Assembly (NCBI GenBank): GCA_027405735.1
Contig: JAPEHQ010000018.1
Coordinates: forward strand, 620,001 to 684,000
From: Mucor racemosus
Taxonomy: Eukaryota; Mucoromycota; Mucoromycetes; Mucorales; Mucoraceae
Direction: 5' to 3'
Length of the DNA stretch: 64,000 nt
Positions within the stretch are counted from its first letter, which is position 1, and every line of letters begins with the position of its first letter. Positions 1 through 12,580 of this stretch are shown piece by piece. Position numbers and translations under genes: made by a program. Under the pieces are notes generated by a model. The model was not told the DNA's origin and did not search any database. It was given only the letters and a program-made list of their open reading frames with translations.

Positions 1-805
1 TCAGATGTCAAGGATTTATTACAAAATTCCTTGTGTCTACACATGTTCCAATCTGACATTTGATGTTCACGAGAACAATAGGCTACTGAACCACATTGGC
101 CACAGAATTTAGAACCACCTAAACCGCAAATGACACATTCAGAAGGAGCTTTGAAAGATTTAGCTATGAATTGCTCTTCTTCATCATCTTCATTTTCATC
201 TTCATCGTCTGAATCAAGAGGAGGTGCATAATAAGGATTTTTACGTGGCAATTGAGATCTATAAACCTTAAAACTGAAATACAATAAAATCAACAACTTT
301 AAATCTGGAAGCTCTACACTAATATATTTACCTCTTGGTCCAATCTTGCTTGACACATCCACCTTTCTTGCAACAGAATACATATATAGCTCTGTGAAAA
401 GCTTCAGCAGGTTGATCTTCAGGTGTATATAACTAATAAAATCAGTATCAAAATGAGAAATGAGCATATTTTCATTATAAATGCAACTGTAATTTTACCT
501 GTAATAATAAGCTCATGGGTTGTTCACAATTGCCACAAGTAACATCTTCTGCAGTCAGAATATGTTCAGGATTCAACCAGGCCTGTTTTAAATGTGTGAA
601 TAAATCAATTAATGTCAAATACTTCAATACATACGGGCTTTCCACCTGATTTGCTAGGAAATGTATCTGCTGTTAATGGTGTTTCAGGTTCTTCAGCATA
701 GCCAAGTTGACAAGCGTATTTATCATAAGATAAAGCTTCGCTGAGCTCTTTAGGATCAAGTTCAGATACATCACTGTCAGTATCGGTAGCAAGTTTATTT
801 GACAT
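1..805 (-). CDS. PDCD2: PDCD2/Tsr4-type protein with MYND zinc finger, 3' end cut by window edge
   Basis: Four exons can be joined in frame: 805-635, 582-499, 432-332 and 273-1 (open at the left edge). The protein begins MSNKLATDTDSD, has the family hallmark QLGYAEEPE and a CGNC...CCKKGGC cysteine set, then the SFKVYRSQLPRKNPYY stretch typical of PDCD2, an acidic linker, and a MYND zinc finger (CVICGLGG, CGQCGSVAYCS, HxxxC pattern) at the left edge. PDCD2/Tsr4 proteins are dedicated chaperones of ribosomal protein uS5 (Rps2) and are needed for 40S maturation; the MYND-bearing form matches animal PDCD2 more than yeast Tsr4. The C-terminal PDCD2 domain lies outside the window. Introns are 52, 66 and 58 bp with GT-AG ends. 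Identification is from recognised motifs; the exact orthologue name is inferred. Confidence 0.9.
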
Positions 806-3558
806 AATGGCGATTGAGTTGCTTAAGGTGCAAAAGAATGTTAAAAAAAATTATCTCATATCCAATAGAATATTTTTTTGGGTGGCTTTTAGTCCTTGGT
901 TTGAATTAATGCGAATTCATGCTTGAGAGGTCAACATGATTTGTTAATCTAATACTCAGGGCAACTGCACAATAATGTTTTTATCGCAATAGTACTTTTT
1001 AACGCAAGAAAATAATATCATTACCCTAACACATCAAGCTATTGAAATTGAAGCATATGGTTCCTAATGGCTACATTATCTTATTGGATTGTTTAAGAAA
1101 TCATGCCTTGGATTACAAATAAGCATTTTGACGTGAAAATGGTGTGTTTTTGACCATCTAATCATTTCGTCTTTACAATGCAGGCCGTATTAATCAATGC
1201 TGTAGTAATTTTTTTGTTTTTAGCTTTGATTTCTATCACAACATTTGATATTAATAATGAATCAAAACGGCCAATGCAATGTAAATTAAATATACCAAGC
1301 TTCAATCTCGAAAAGAGAGAGCGAAATAGCAATATCGCACCAATAAAATAAATATTATTGAGATTGATCAATTTTCAGACATCTTCTATTTATACAATCG
1401 ATTAAAATTTGATCAGAAGGCACAAATACCTTAGATTAGAGTGAAATAAAACCAAAGAATCCGTATCTTGACAATGTCATAGAAAGAAACATGGAATCAG
1501 TTACTATCAAACATAGTTTAATTATAGTATACATTACCAATGTTATTTGAAAAATGCGTATTTACTGCAACAAACACAGATATGTTGGCAGCTACTTGAC
1601 TTATAAATACACAATAAATGATCAAAGAGATTGTAAACAACGTGTAAATATTGAAACGGCACCTTTTATATTAGTTACTTTAATCTTGGATATCGTTTTT
1701 AAGCGAAGTTCTCAACACTTCATAGATTGAAGTTCAATATATCATCATGAAAATCAAAAGTTTATGAAGCTTAAAATAAATTAGTATCACTCTTATTCCA
1801 ACTATCAATTGTTAAACGAACATGCAGGTGGGAGATAAAATTTAATTTAAGCTGTGATTTCTAAAGTACAATAACTGGCCAGCATTGTTATGTTGAATAT
1901 GGCATTTTTTATGGTTTTTGGTAGCTCCTGATGCTCGATGGAATATAAACAGATTGTCGTTTAATGGACTTTCTTTGGATAATTTTCAATGATCGCTTGA
2001 AGACCTTGATTTATGTTCTCATTATTTTTAAAATGTAAAGTAAGATCAATATACGTCATGTTGAACAAGTAGCTCGATTTTGCAGTATTTTTATTTGGAA
2101 AATCTTTGTGACAAAATCCTTGAGTATTCATCAAAATATCTGGTTCTACCATTTTTGCCATATATTAAAAATGGTGACTCCAAACAAACATTCCCATCAT
2201 AGATGTATTAATTCTTGACCACATGTTTCAATAAACAGAATAGTAAAGGCCTAATTTTTAAGTTTTACGTTTGGACCTTGGAAAATAGTAATTTTTTATA
2301 GCTGTCAACCCAGGTTTAAAATAAATTCATCACAAGTTATAAACAAATGCATAGACTTGATTGTACGTGCACATTATGAGCTGATGCAAAAACCCAAAAT
2401 TTTCATGTTCTGATGTTTAATACTATTTGATTTAAGAGTGCTGAAAGTTATTTGAGTTTTTCGTATCGTACTCTCAAACATTGTTGAATTTTATAATTCA
2501 TTAATTAATTGCAGCATGCGCCTAGATGGCCATAAGTTATAGTGAATAAGAAAAGTTTCCAGGTATATATCAATTACTTGCTTAGACAAATTATAACTCA
2601 TCTAAAGTTCAGGCTGTTTTAGGTTGCTTTATAGTAACATAGAACATTTGAATCAATAGATGAAAAGGCATTCATTGATAAGATGAAATGCCTAGGAGAG
2701 ATTTTCAATTCCTTTTGAAGTATTGACTATTACCGAAGAGATTTGATTTATGTTTTAGAAAAATGTACTTGGGTTTTCTCATTGCATCATGATAATACAT
2801 TAATTCAACATTAATATGCATAGCATAATCCATTATTAACACTTGCTTTTGATTCTAAAAGTACAAGCCAAACATTACAATAAACCAATATTTTCATAAA
2901 TTGTACGAGGGCTAATTATCATCATACTAAATAATCTGAGGTAAATAAGATCAAGTATTTTTACAATCTGTCAATGGCACTGATCTCCACACTGATGTTG
3001 TTATACTTGAGAACGTTTCCATTTTTAGTAAGTATGAGGTATATGAAACGCATAACTTTTTTCATAAATAATTGCCAGACAAAAGCTATGATCTTATATC
3101 TGAAATGTAACCAAATGATATTATTACTTAGAGTCTCGGTTCTTTAAGATACAATGTTGAATCTTCCTACTTATATTTGAATTATTCGAAGACAATACCC
3201 CCCCCCCAAAAAGCTATTATATGAAATGACCATTTATGTTGAAAAAATTAATTTGGGTTTTGATTAAGACATAAAAATGAATTCACACAAAATCATTGTA
3301 TCGTTCTGTGTGTATACCATAGCTCTTCTATATTGTTATTTGGTTTTTTTTTTATTCAAAAAAATACGGATATATTACGGAAAATCATAAGTTTTGGTTA
3401 CTCGAAGACTTTGATCATGGGGTTCCTTGATTTTTATAGAGGTGTGCTAGCTGTCTTCAAATGTACTCATTTAAGGGGATAGCCTATGATAATATATGCT
3501 GAATATGCTGCTTGAGGTTTTGATAAACCTAAATTGAAGCAAAAATCAATGGTGATGA
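806..3558. other. Gene-poor AT-rich spacer
   Basis: No spliced or unspliced reading frame here has coding character; the short frames at 1162-1371 and 1961-2161 (minus strand) resemble nothing I recognise. A run of ten C lies at 3198-3207. The first ~100 bp should hold the promoter of the PDCD2-like gene. Confidence 0.6.
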
Positions 3559-4770
3559 TCTTCAAAATCGGAGCGTGCCACCTTTTTTATAACCAATCCC
3601 ATACTAAACACTTTTAAAATACACCTTGGGCATTTCAAAATAGATATTAATTGGTTACATTATGTTACCAATTCTTAAATTTATTATATATCTCACAGAA
3701 GACTCTAAACACGTAAAACTCATAGCTTTTTTCTTGAAAACTTGGTCTCACACTTCATCAATGTTCAACTTTATTTTTCATTAAATAGCAGCAGAAAAAG
3801 ATTGTATGCCGATGTACCTAAGATGATTAATTTTGATCCAAAAACAAGTATTTGAAAATATCCTATCTTTTGCAGTTGACATAACTATCTTAGTGCTAAT
3901 GTTTCAGATTTTTACAGGTATTTGTAATTCATTGCTAAAAATTAAAAACTTTGAGGCTCCATATCTTTACAAAACATTAACTTATACTAACACTGTTTAA
4001 TAATAAAATTTACTTGTTTTGGGGTGCTCTATAACACATCTCAGTATAAAAACATTCTGATTGCTTTTTATTTTTTCATTTTTTTGACTTTTTTGTAGTA
4101 GATTTCAAGATATTCGTTAAATTGAATAATATTTTTTTTTTGCATTTATCTCATTACTCTCGTTGACCTCTCTCGGAATCAATTTAGTTTTTTTTAAAAT
4201 ATTGATTTTTCATAGAAATATCCTAAAAATGTGTACAGAGAGATACCTTCGCTTCTAGCTTCAATTTTTCTCTTGTATACCCTCATCCCAAATTCTGAAT
4301 TTGAAAAAAAAAAATTGACAAAAATCTCGTTTTCTCTACAGATAATATAGCTAGAAGGTTCAACAATAGCTTGATGGATAGATAATTGTTGTTCTCATTA
4401 TTTTTATTAATTATATTTAGAATATAATTATAAAAAGTGTTGATTATCTTCAAAAAACCTCCAAAATTTCAATTGCAATTTGCGCAAAATTTAATATTAA
4501 ACATTTTTTTAAATTTTGTTTGGATAGATGTAGAATCAAAAACTGCACAAAAAACTATTTAATACGCTAGGACGACTTACTTTGCAGCTCATGAGTATTT
4601 AAACGATTTTATTTTTTATTCATTTTTCAATCATTTTTTGGAATCGATTTTGGAACTCAGTATGTATTAGCATTAAGCTATGATATAAACTATTATTTTG
4701 ATTATCTCGACGAAAAATCAATATTTTCTACTGAACAAAAAATAAAGAGTAGCTCAGAATTGGATAATAT
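3559..4770 (+). repeat. Dispersed non-coding repeat, copy A
   Basis: This stretch is clearly homologous to 24300-25480 (same strand) and to 44690-45800 (opposite strand), and more distantly to the units at 26641-34448. Shared landmarks in order are TTCAAAATCGGAGCGTGCC at the start, ATGCCGATGTACCT, AGTGCTAATGTTTCAGATTT, CCCAAATTCTGAATTTGAAA, TAGATAATTGTT and CTTACTTTGCAGCTCATGAG near the end. No open frame of useful length is shared among the copies, so it is a non-coding mobile or satellite-like sequence. Copies differ by many substitutions and small indels, which indicates age. Confidence 0.8.
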
Positions 4771-4801
4771 CTTGATTTTAGGTAAATATAAAACACAAGC
4801 G

Positions 4802-4838
4802 GAGCCTTGGACGAGCTTGACCAAAGCTCGCTAGGCTC
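4802..4838. other. Stem-loop
   Basis: Two nested inverted pairs flank a 9-nt loop: GAGCC/GGCTC (outer) and CGAGC/GCTCG (inner), in otherwise AT-rich DNA just after repeat copy A. Function unknown. Confidence 0.5.
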
Positions 4839-6011
4839 TGTCGTAAAACGGTAATTGTCATTATAGTAAAAGTTTATTATTTGATTGAATTACAAATTAA
4901 ATGTCAATCTCGTGTACATACAATTGATATCCTGTACAACTATATCAAAGTGTATTCAAAGATAGAATCAAGAAGCTTGTTGATAAACAAGTCCATAAAT
5001 TTTTATATTCATGAAGAACCAATAACTTTGCCATTTACCAAAATACGTAACAACTCAACGCATTTAATTAGCCTTTTTAGATAATAATTGGTCAGCAACA
5101 ATGACTCATTACTTATTGATTTCTATTTTCTTTAAATTAGACAATTAATATAAATAGCAAAAGATTTCAATAGCCATGAAGATCTTTATCTTATTTTGAA
5201 AAGTGCAGTAAATGACGATGTTATTTACTAAAATAAAGAAATATAAAAATAAAAGTAGTAGAAATACAATTATAATCAGCTAAAGTTTTTATTACAAAAG
5301 ATTTCTGAAGAGTTAAAATAATTGAAAAGTATGAGGGTATTTATAGTGATTTGGAGAACTTGGATACCATCAGACTTGAATGGATGTATATTTAGTAATC
5401 TTCCAGTTTTGAGTACATTGTTATTGATTTGATATTTTAAGGGGTAAATTGTGTAGAGCATTGACCATAAGGGATTGTATGTCAAGTGTGACAATATTGA
5501 CCTTTTGGGAAATGGTTGTTTTGTTTATTTCTGTTATATCTATTTTATGTAACCTTAATTTTTAAGGGGTAGTTTTTATATGCTTGAATCTTATTTATAT
5601 TGATAGTACAACTTCGATCTAGATGAGTAGTTGACTAAATTGATATATTTGTTTATTATCATTATTGATTTGGATAGAATCCTGTTTTGATATATAATAT
5701 GTCATTTGTGTAATTGATTGCGCCGTGATCAAGGGTGCTATCATCTACACGACATGCGACATGTATGGTTCAAAAAGGGTATTTCATATTTTTAGCATGC
5801 GTTTGTTATTGTGTTCAATTGAAGCGTTTGTTTATTATTGTTGTTCACATTTCAAGTGGCATCATATCTTATGAGCGACACTTGGAATTTAGGTTGTTTT
5901 ATTTTTATCAAGCGTTTTTAGTATGTAATTCCACTGCAAAAAGAATGATCAACACCTTATATATTATTCTATCCGCGTTTTATTTCATCTTTTCACAGGC
6001 TCGTTTAAAGT
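4839..6011. other. Spacer without recognisable genes
   Basis: Short frames at 4881-5084, 5276-5494 and 5735-6013 lack any recognisable motif and show the low-complexity composition of random AT-rich DNA. The segment sits between two blocks (3559-4770 and 6012-6190) whose counterparts are nearly adjacent in copy B (24300-25480 and 25545-25715), so it may be an old insertion into copy A. Confidence 0.4.
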
Positions 6012-6190
6012 AATTAATTTTAGGTTAATTTTGGTCAATAATGTTAGGCCAGTATACTTATTTTCTGGCATTAACTCTTTTATTTCTAAACAAATATCAA
6101 TGGTTTATAGAGTGACAGGTGCATCATATTTAAAGATTTTACGTAATTCGACTCAATATTGGATGAAAACGTTTGAAACCCATTGTAATA
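6012..6190 (+). repeat. Repeat shared with 25545-25715
   Basis: The two segments share AATTTTGGTCAA, TTAACTCTT/GTAACTCTT, ATATCAATGG/ATATCAATGA, and ACGTAATTCGACTCAATATT in the same order and spacing. In both places the block follows a copy of the larger dispersed repeat, so it probably belongs to the same family. Non-coding. Confidence 0.7.
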
Positions 6191-6367
6191 ATTTACATTA
6201 TATGGTGTTTCAACAATAATTACATGAATTCGTTTCAGTTGCATATTTTATATAAATATGCAAGTGTTAAATCAAATATTGAACACTACTAGTGGGAATA
6301 TCTGTTCTTTTCCTTTATTAATAATTTTAACCAAATAAATTATTAAGCACAATCATAGCTGATTTAT

Positions 6368-8589
6368 TATTATGGTCGACCTGTGCTGCACAAGATGGTT
6401 TTGTTGTGCCTAGGTGCGCTGTACACTATAGCCTGATGAGTCTGTTGCGCCCACTGAATAATGGCTAAAAAGATAACAAGATGCACATGGGTACAACAAA
6501 AGAAACTGCACACGAGCATAACGAAAAGCCTATATGTGCAGAGTTATAGATTTTGTCCGTGTGCATGACATTAATCCCATGTGTGCATAATATTAGAACT
6601 GCTCATAAGCATATTATTATCCCTATTTGTGCATAATAATTAAATCTGACCATAAGCATAATGAGCTGATCGTATGGGCATAAATTGGTTCATACATGAG
6701 CATGGTGCTGTTCTCAAAATTTCATTGAATTTTTTACTGGAATGAGTTTTTAAATTACATTTTCTTTTATTAATATAGATTATAGACAATACAATTTAAT
6801 ACGCTGTTAATGTAGAGCTATACATGCAAGAACCAATATATTTACAATTATTATTATTTGTAAATATGTTTACAGCTATAATGTTTACAGCAACAATGGT
6901 TTTTGCTTCTTGAGCATAAAATTAAATAATACTTACTGCTTAAATTTATATGCAAGCCAAATCTAAGGTTATAAATGTTACTTTATCACTCATAAAATTT
7001 AAACAAATAAACCTCCTCCTTCTTTAAAATTACTATTTTGGTTTACGATTGTCAGCTGTAAAAAGATTTGTTTTCAAGTATAATAGCTATGATCAAAACT
7101 ATGGTTATTAGGCAAAACACTAGATTATTCCTTTTTTTTGTTTCTATATCATTTGAAATTTCATCACTTTTCTGGGTTTGTAGCCAGTTCTAGCTTTTTA
7201 TTGAGTAGATATAAATATTATCACCTTCGATTTGACCAGGTAATTAAGAAATACGTCCAACAATACAGTAGTAAATAATGATATTTGATTTTAGAATGCG
7301 GTTAAATAAAAATATCAGTCTCTAATATAACAACTGCTACCTATATTAAAAGCATTAGTCCCTTATGTTAGCATGTTAGCATGCGTATTCAGATAAAAGA
7401 AAAGAATATCAGCTTGATAGTCTGATATGCCTTATCAAATGGTGAATATATCCTTGGAATATGAAAACAAAAAGAAAGAAAAAACACACGGAAAAAAGGA
7501 TTTACAAGGCTTTACATTATGTAGCACAATTAATACCCTGCTAAATTGCACATTTCAGCCAATGTAATAGCAGTATTACAGCGCATCAACCCATAAACTA
7601 AACAAAATAGGCAATATTTGGTATCATAGAAATATACATTTTTCAACTAGAAAAAGTGTCTGTCATATCATACATTCATTAAAAAATTGCAAAAGCGAGC
7701 CCGTAGAGCAACGCCGTAATTGCGCATAGCAATATTGAATCGCTAAGTCTCTTATACTATGGTATATATCTAAGTTTTAAATAAAAAAGCGGCTTTTTTT
7801 AAACTTTTCTTATAGTTAGCCACGTACGGTCTGAAAATTCAGTTTTTTTAGCGAACATTTTCGGGACCCATTTTATCCTTACCAACACTCATGATTTTGA
7901 TCAAAAAATAGAAAAATCAAATTTTGATACCAAAATCGACGTTTAAATATACTACATTGTGAGAGAAAATTGTAGCTATAACTAATACGCATTTTATAAA
8001 AACTTAATATTAAATGTCAAGTAATGAAACTTAGCATTTTTGGCCCAAAAACGGTTTTTTGATTAAAGGATTTTTATGTAATATTTTGCAATAAAATTGC
8101 TTATTATTTTTTATTGAGCAAATAGAGTGCTAGATTCTGTATATGTGTATATTTTTTGTTTTTATAATTGGTAGTATAATTAACTCTAAATTTGCAAAAT
8201 CAGAAAAAAAAATTAAAAAATGTCAAAATTGATGATCTGGACAAAAATAATTTTCTAAATTAATATTCCGCTTATAAGCCTTGTAAGTCTTAAAAATAAG
8301 AGATTTTATAATATTTGGGCAGAACTCTTTCAAACCCCAAACTTCAAATTGATATATCTCGTCAATAAGGCAATTATGTTGAATCAAAGTAACTCGCATC
8401 TGTTTTAAACCATTCAATTATCTTCGTTATTAATTATATTATGATTGATATACTTTAGTAAATTGTCTAAAAAACTTTGATCTCATTGCTCTGGTCATCT
8501 GGGCTGCCTGAACTGCACAAAATTTTCTATTATACCCATCTGTGCAGATCATTATGCCCATAGGAAGGAAGCATAGTTCGGCCGTAGTG
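6368..8589. mobile_element. CACTA-like non-autonomous DNA transposon, 2222 bp, TSD TAT
   Basis: The right end, read inwards on the minus strand, is CACTACGGCCGAACTATGC; the left end on the plus strand is TATTATGGTCGACCTGTGC. The two 19-base termini agree at 13 positions, and most differences are C-to-T at the left end. The element is flanked on both sides by TAT (6365-6367 and 8590-8592), the 3-bp duplication expected of CMC/En-Spm (CACTA) elements. About eight GCATAA-type direct repeats lie in the first 350 bp and inverted counterparts lie at 8530-8580, again a CACTA feature. No transposase is visible inside; the frame at 8223-8417 (minus) is not recognisable. It is therefore a decayed or non-autonomous member. 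The left terminal CACTA has become TATTA, which would weaken transposase recognition. Confidence 0.75.
6505..6706 (+). repeat. Subterminal repeats of the CACTA-like element
   Basis: Degenerate direct repeats of a GCATAAT core preceded by a purine-rich dinucleotide recur about every 20-25 bp (for example GAGCATAAC, GTGCATAAT, AAGCATATT, GTGCATAAT, AAGCATAAT, GGGCATAAA, GAGCATGG). Inverted copies lie near the right end (ATTATGCCCAT, 8550-8560). In CACTA elements such motifs are transposase binding sites. Confidence 0.7.
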
Positions 8590-8592
8590 TAT

Positions 8593-11006
8593 TACTTAAT
8601 ACTACTTGCCACATATTAATTACACTTAATACATAACAATTATTGATCAAAGTAATAGTCAACTACATTTAATAAAACCAACAACGTCCACCTCTTAGCA
8701 TTCCTTTCTTGATAGTCTCAATCTATCACAAGATCATATACGAATAACATAATATCTTGTTCTTATTAGCTAATAGCTGTTTTTGAAGGATTTTAACATA
8801 CGTTTTATTAAAAAATCTCTCTTTCTTTGCTTAAAAAATAAAACAACTAGAAAAATGCTTGTAATCAATGAATATTGATCCAAATAGGCTGCGAGCTTGA
8901 TAATATGTATTTAGCTATTACAGCGTCCGGTTCTATAGTTTTAGCATTCCAATGGTTTAACTAATAAGTCATTGAAATTAAACACGCGCTTTTCTAAGTG
9001 GGTTTTGTGGCTCGGTAAGCCATTTAAATTAGAAACAACACCACTGAATCAGCAGCATCTATGACAATAATAATTACTGAAATCAATAAGTAAATATATT
9101 ATTTAGGCATAATCAAAGTTGCGTAGTGCAAGTGTCTTACAGCTATTTTTATAAAAAGATAATTAAACTGACACTGTATTATAGTCTAAATTTTTAGCTT
9201 CCATATGCTGTTGTAACAAATTCCACTTGAAAACGTGTCCTTTCTTTTTGGTAAATCGACCCATTCATAAATAACAACTGATTAACAACATCACAAGGAG
9301 GAGATAGTCCTACTACTTAATGCATACATACTGTATATCTAATAAGGTATTTTCCAAAGTAAGATTCGGATCACAGATTGTTTTTATTCCATCTTTTTTG
9401 TAAATCTAAAATATGCACTTACTTCAAAATGGGCCAAACATCACTAGAAATTCAATGTTTTTAATCAATATTGGTCTATCTAGTAGAAGGAAAAAATTGG
9501 TGGTGTTAATAGTAGGTAGTAGTAATAAAATATATGAGTGCAAATAGAGTCTGTATATATCCAGTCGTGGTGGTCACTGAAAGGTGAGTGATAACCAAAT
9601 AGTTTCTTTTTATTGATAATCGGTTATCTCATTATTGCTGCTTAAGATATTGTAAAAAATGTTGTTCTTTTGATATATATATATATATATATATTGCGTG
9701 TAATGTGTAATACTGTTGTGAACACTAATTTAAAGTCGAATCTTTAATTATTTTCAATTCCAATTCATAAATCATCATCGAATACGCTTGATGTGTAACA
9801 ATAATGTTATTGTTTATCGAGAATATGTTAGGTATACACAGACTTCGTATATAACATTTTAATTAACATAAAATATTGTTACAATTGAGATTGTAGTAAA
9901 GTGAATATAAAATAAAGAATACGAGAATAGAGTATAGCCAATGCAGTTATTATATCTATTAAATGAGCACCAGGTTTTAATTTGTCCAACTGTAATAAAT
10001 GTTTATATAAAACGAAATGAATAAAGAAAAATAAGAAATGTACAATGAAATATATAGAGAATAGTTCAAGGGACCTTATAAAATAGTAAATGTAAAGTAA
10101 AGAATTGGAAAGATTAGGCAAAGATTTTAGATATTGATCTTGTCAATATTTGGTTATGTTGTATTTATGGTAATTGAATCTGTTATTCTTTTTGTATGAG
10201 TTGTAAAATAATACGATGGGAGATTAAGTCTGTTTAAATATACACAATGAATAACTAGAAAATAAAGTTAAAACTAGATATATTTATTGAGTATATTGTA
10301 GGTAAAAAAGATAACCAATCCATCTCGAACGACATCAGGATTCAGGGCATTTATATGTTTTGGAAGCGTGGATATAGAGTCTAGAATACAGCGTGTATGA
10401 AGAATGATATCATAGTCTTGAGGAACTAGTTGATTACAACATGATGATATACCAGATTGACCAGAGCAGGTTTAGTAGGATACGACCAAGTTAAGTATAT
10501 AGGATGTTCATGCTTAATTAACTTTAGACAGTGAATGTTTATACAAATGGAATAGCTGAATTCCATTCCCAGGAACGAGTTTATGATTGGCTCACTTGAG
10601 GATCTCAGGCTACACCATTTCATCATAGACTACATGTAACATAACTAAATGAAATAAAATTGGCATACATCATTATCACCTCATACTCATTATTCTATGC
10701 TAAGAATCATGTCTAAATAACCCTTTGAGCACTTCTACTAGTAATACATGTACCCAGTCTAGTCTATGTCCTAAACAAAGTCAATAGTATATAAGGTTTG
10801 GTAAATTTCGTGTATGATTTGTGTTACTTCTGAACTAGAATCTGGAAGTATAATATAACTTTTGGGGATCAGGATTGTTTGTTTATTTTTGACAGATACT
10901 TTATTTTAAGAAAGAAAAGAAGAGTTGCTGTTCGATTTGCAACAATATAAAAATATTATCTCTCCATACGACACATACAAACGTCTCACACTAAAGTGAG
11001 CAAAAT
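8593..11006. other. Gene-poor spacer with a TA microsatellite
   Basis: No gene recognised. A (TA)n tract of about eleven units lies at 9672-9694. Frames at 9879-10121 and 10426-10626 (minus strand) have no recognisable domain. Confidence 0.55.
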
Positions 11007-11016
11007 AAAAAAAAAA
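11007..11016 (-). terminator. RNA polymerase III T-run terminator of tRNA-Ala
   Basis: Ten uninterrupted T residues on the minus strand directly follow the discriminator base of the tRNA gene, the standard Pol III stop signal. Confidence 0.9.
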
Positions 11017-11089
11017 TGGAGAAGCTGGGCGTCGATCCCAGTGCCTCTCGCATGCTAAGCGAGCGCTCTACCATTTGAGCTACATCCCC
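11017..11089 (-). tRNA. tRNA-Ala (anticodon AGC)
   Basis: The minus strand folds as a canonical 73-nt tRNA without an intron. The acceptor stem starts GGGGATG, the D-arm contains the A-box GTAGCTCAAATGGTAGAGCG, the anticodon loop is TTAGCAT giving anticodon AGC, and the T-arm is CTGGG-ATCGACG-CCCAG. The acceptor stem carries the G3:U70 wobble pair, the identity element for alanyl-tRNA synthetase, and discriminator A73. One apparent U6-U67 mismatch is present in the acceptor stem. CCA is not encoded, as expected for a nuclear gene. INN-type wobble modification of A34 to inosine would let it read GCU, GCC and GCA. Confidence 0.96.
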
Positions 11090-12580
11090 TTTTCACATGT
11101 TAAAGTGAACCAAAAAGTTACCCAAATACCTAATACTAAATATTTGCCCTACACACACACTATTTTCTTTTTTGGAATGTGATTGTACAAAATGTTGCCA
11201 GATATGGACATTATTTTATGTTCCGCAGAAATATGAGCATTTTTGAGCGTTACTTACCCTTCCTGGAGAAACGAATTACTATAAATTATTTCAAAATGTG
11301 CATCCGACAATTCTTAACCACAGACATATGGCTATTAATTATACATAGGTACTCTTTTTAGACTCTATTCTACCAGCAATTATTTATGTCAAAATATGTC
11401 GCTTACGTTTACAATTTTTGTGTTAAACGGAAATATATGACCGCAGCTTTGAGATATATAATAAATCACTATTCATTCAGTAATAATTGACTCTATTAAA
11501 AAATCTTTAAAAAGTTTGTATAATATAACAACAGATCAATAAATATTAAAAGCAAAGATAATATAAAATCATTGAATTCATGTTAACCTATTTTGAGTTT
11601 TTAAAGAATTTTCAAAGCTTTATTTAGATTTTTAGAACATTCAAACATATTGGATACATCAATAAGGATTTAAAAAGAAACATATACCTTTTTTTTTTTT
11701 TTCCTTGGAAATACCAGAAACGCAGGTTTATTACTGAATTTCGAAAGGATATACATCCTTTAGCACTCGGGTTTTGGACTAGGATTAATGATGATAGAAC
11801 GCCGTATAAAACTATCAAATTTGCGGGTTCTAACATATAATGACGAGCCCTCGACCAAGGCATATACAACAAATTAAAACTATTGAAGGATAATGCTTCT
11901 TAAATATTCTAATAAAGGACAAAGAGCCGTTCTTGAATGTTCGAAACCAAAAGAAGCGTTGGAAATCATTTATATAGGCCACTTTTGCATTTTAATAGTT
12001 CAATTTTTAACAGGAAATGCCATTTCAATAAAATGAGCGAGCATATATATTTGGAGACAGTATCACTTTAATGACAAGGGATATTCAAATATAAAGCATA
12101 AGTGCTACTAATCAAAAGAAGAGCTGTATATGTATTGCAAAAGATCACTGATATAATTTGCTACAAATCTAGTAATGCTTCTAGACAAAAATCTAGAAAA
12201 ATACAAATCACACAACAAACAAACAGTTTACCATCAATCCAGCCATGCATCTAAAGAAAAAAAAAAAAACAACTAAAAATTCAAGGTCTGCCAAATCATC
12301 GATCTATTTTATAATAAGATATTTGCAGTTTCACATTTCTAATTTATATTAGAAATTATATAAACATTAAATTTGATGAAATCAAAAATAGATTTGACGT
12401 GTTTAGAGCAATTACCAATATAACTGTATAAACCATATGCCATGAGCTCATAGTATGATGCACTAACTTTATAGGACAGAGAGTCACACAGAAAGTAAAA
12501 GTGAGGGGCATGCATTCAAATAAACCCCATAACAACCTTTGTTTTTCATCACATAATATATATACCGTAAATTCAACAGT
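11090..12580. other. Spacer without recognisable genes
   Basis: Only short frames without known motifs (11179-11361 plus, 11624-11872 minus). The last 100 bp should include the promoter of the small gene at 12581. Confidence 0.5.

Noticed and set aside
1961..2161. Minus-strand 66-codon ORF
   Set aside because: Tested for transposase or reverse transcriptase motifs by eye; none found.
6505..6706. CRISPR-like array
   Set aside because: Repeats are degenerate, spacers are too short and the organism is eukaryotic; they fit subterminal transposon repeats.
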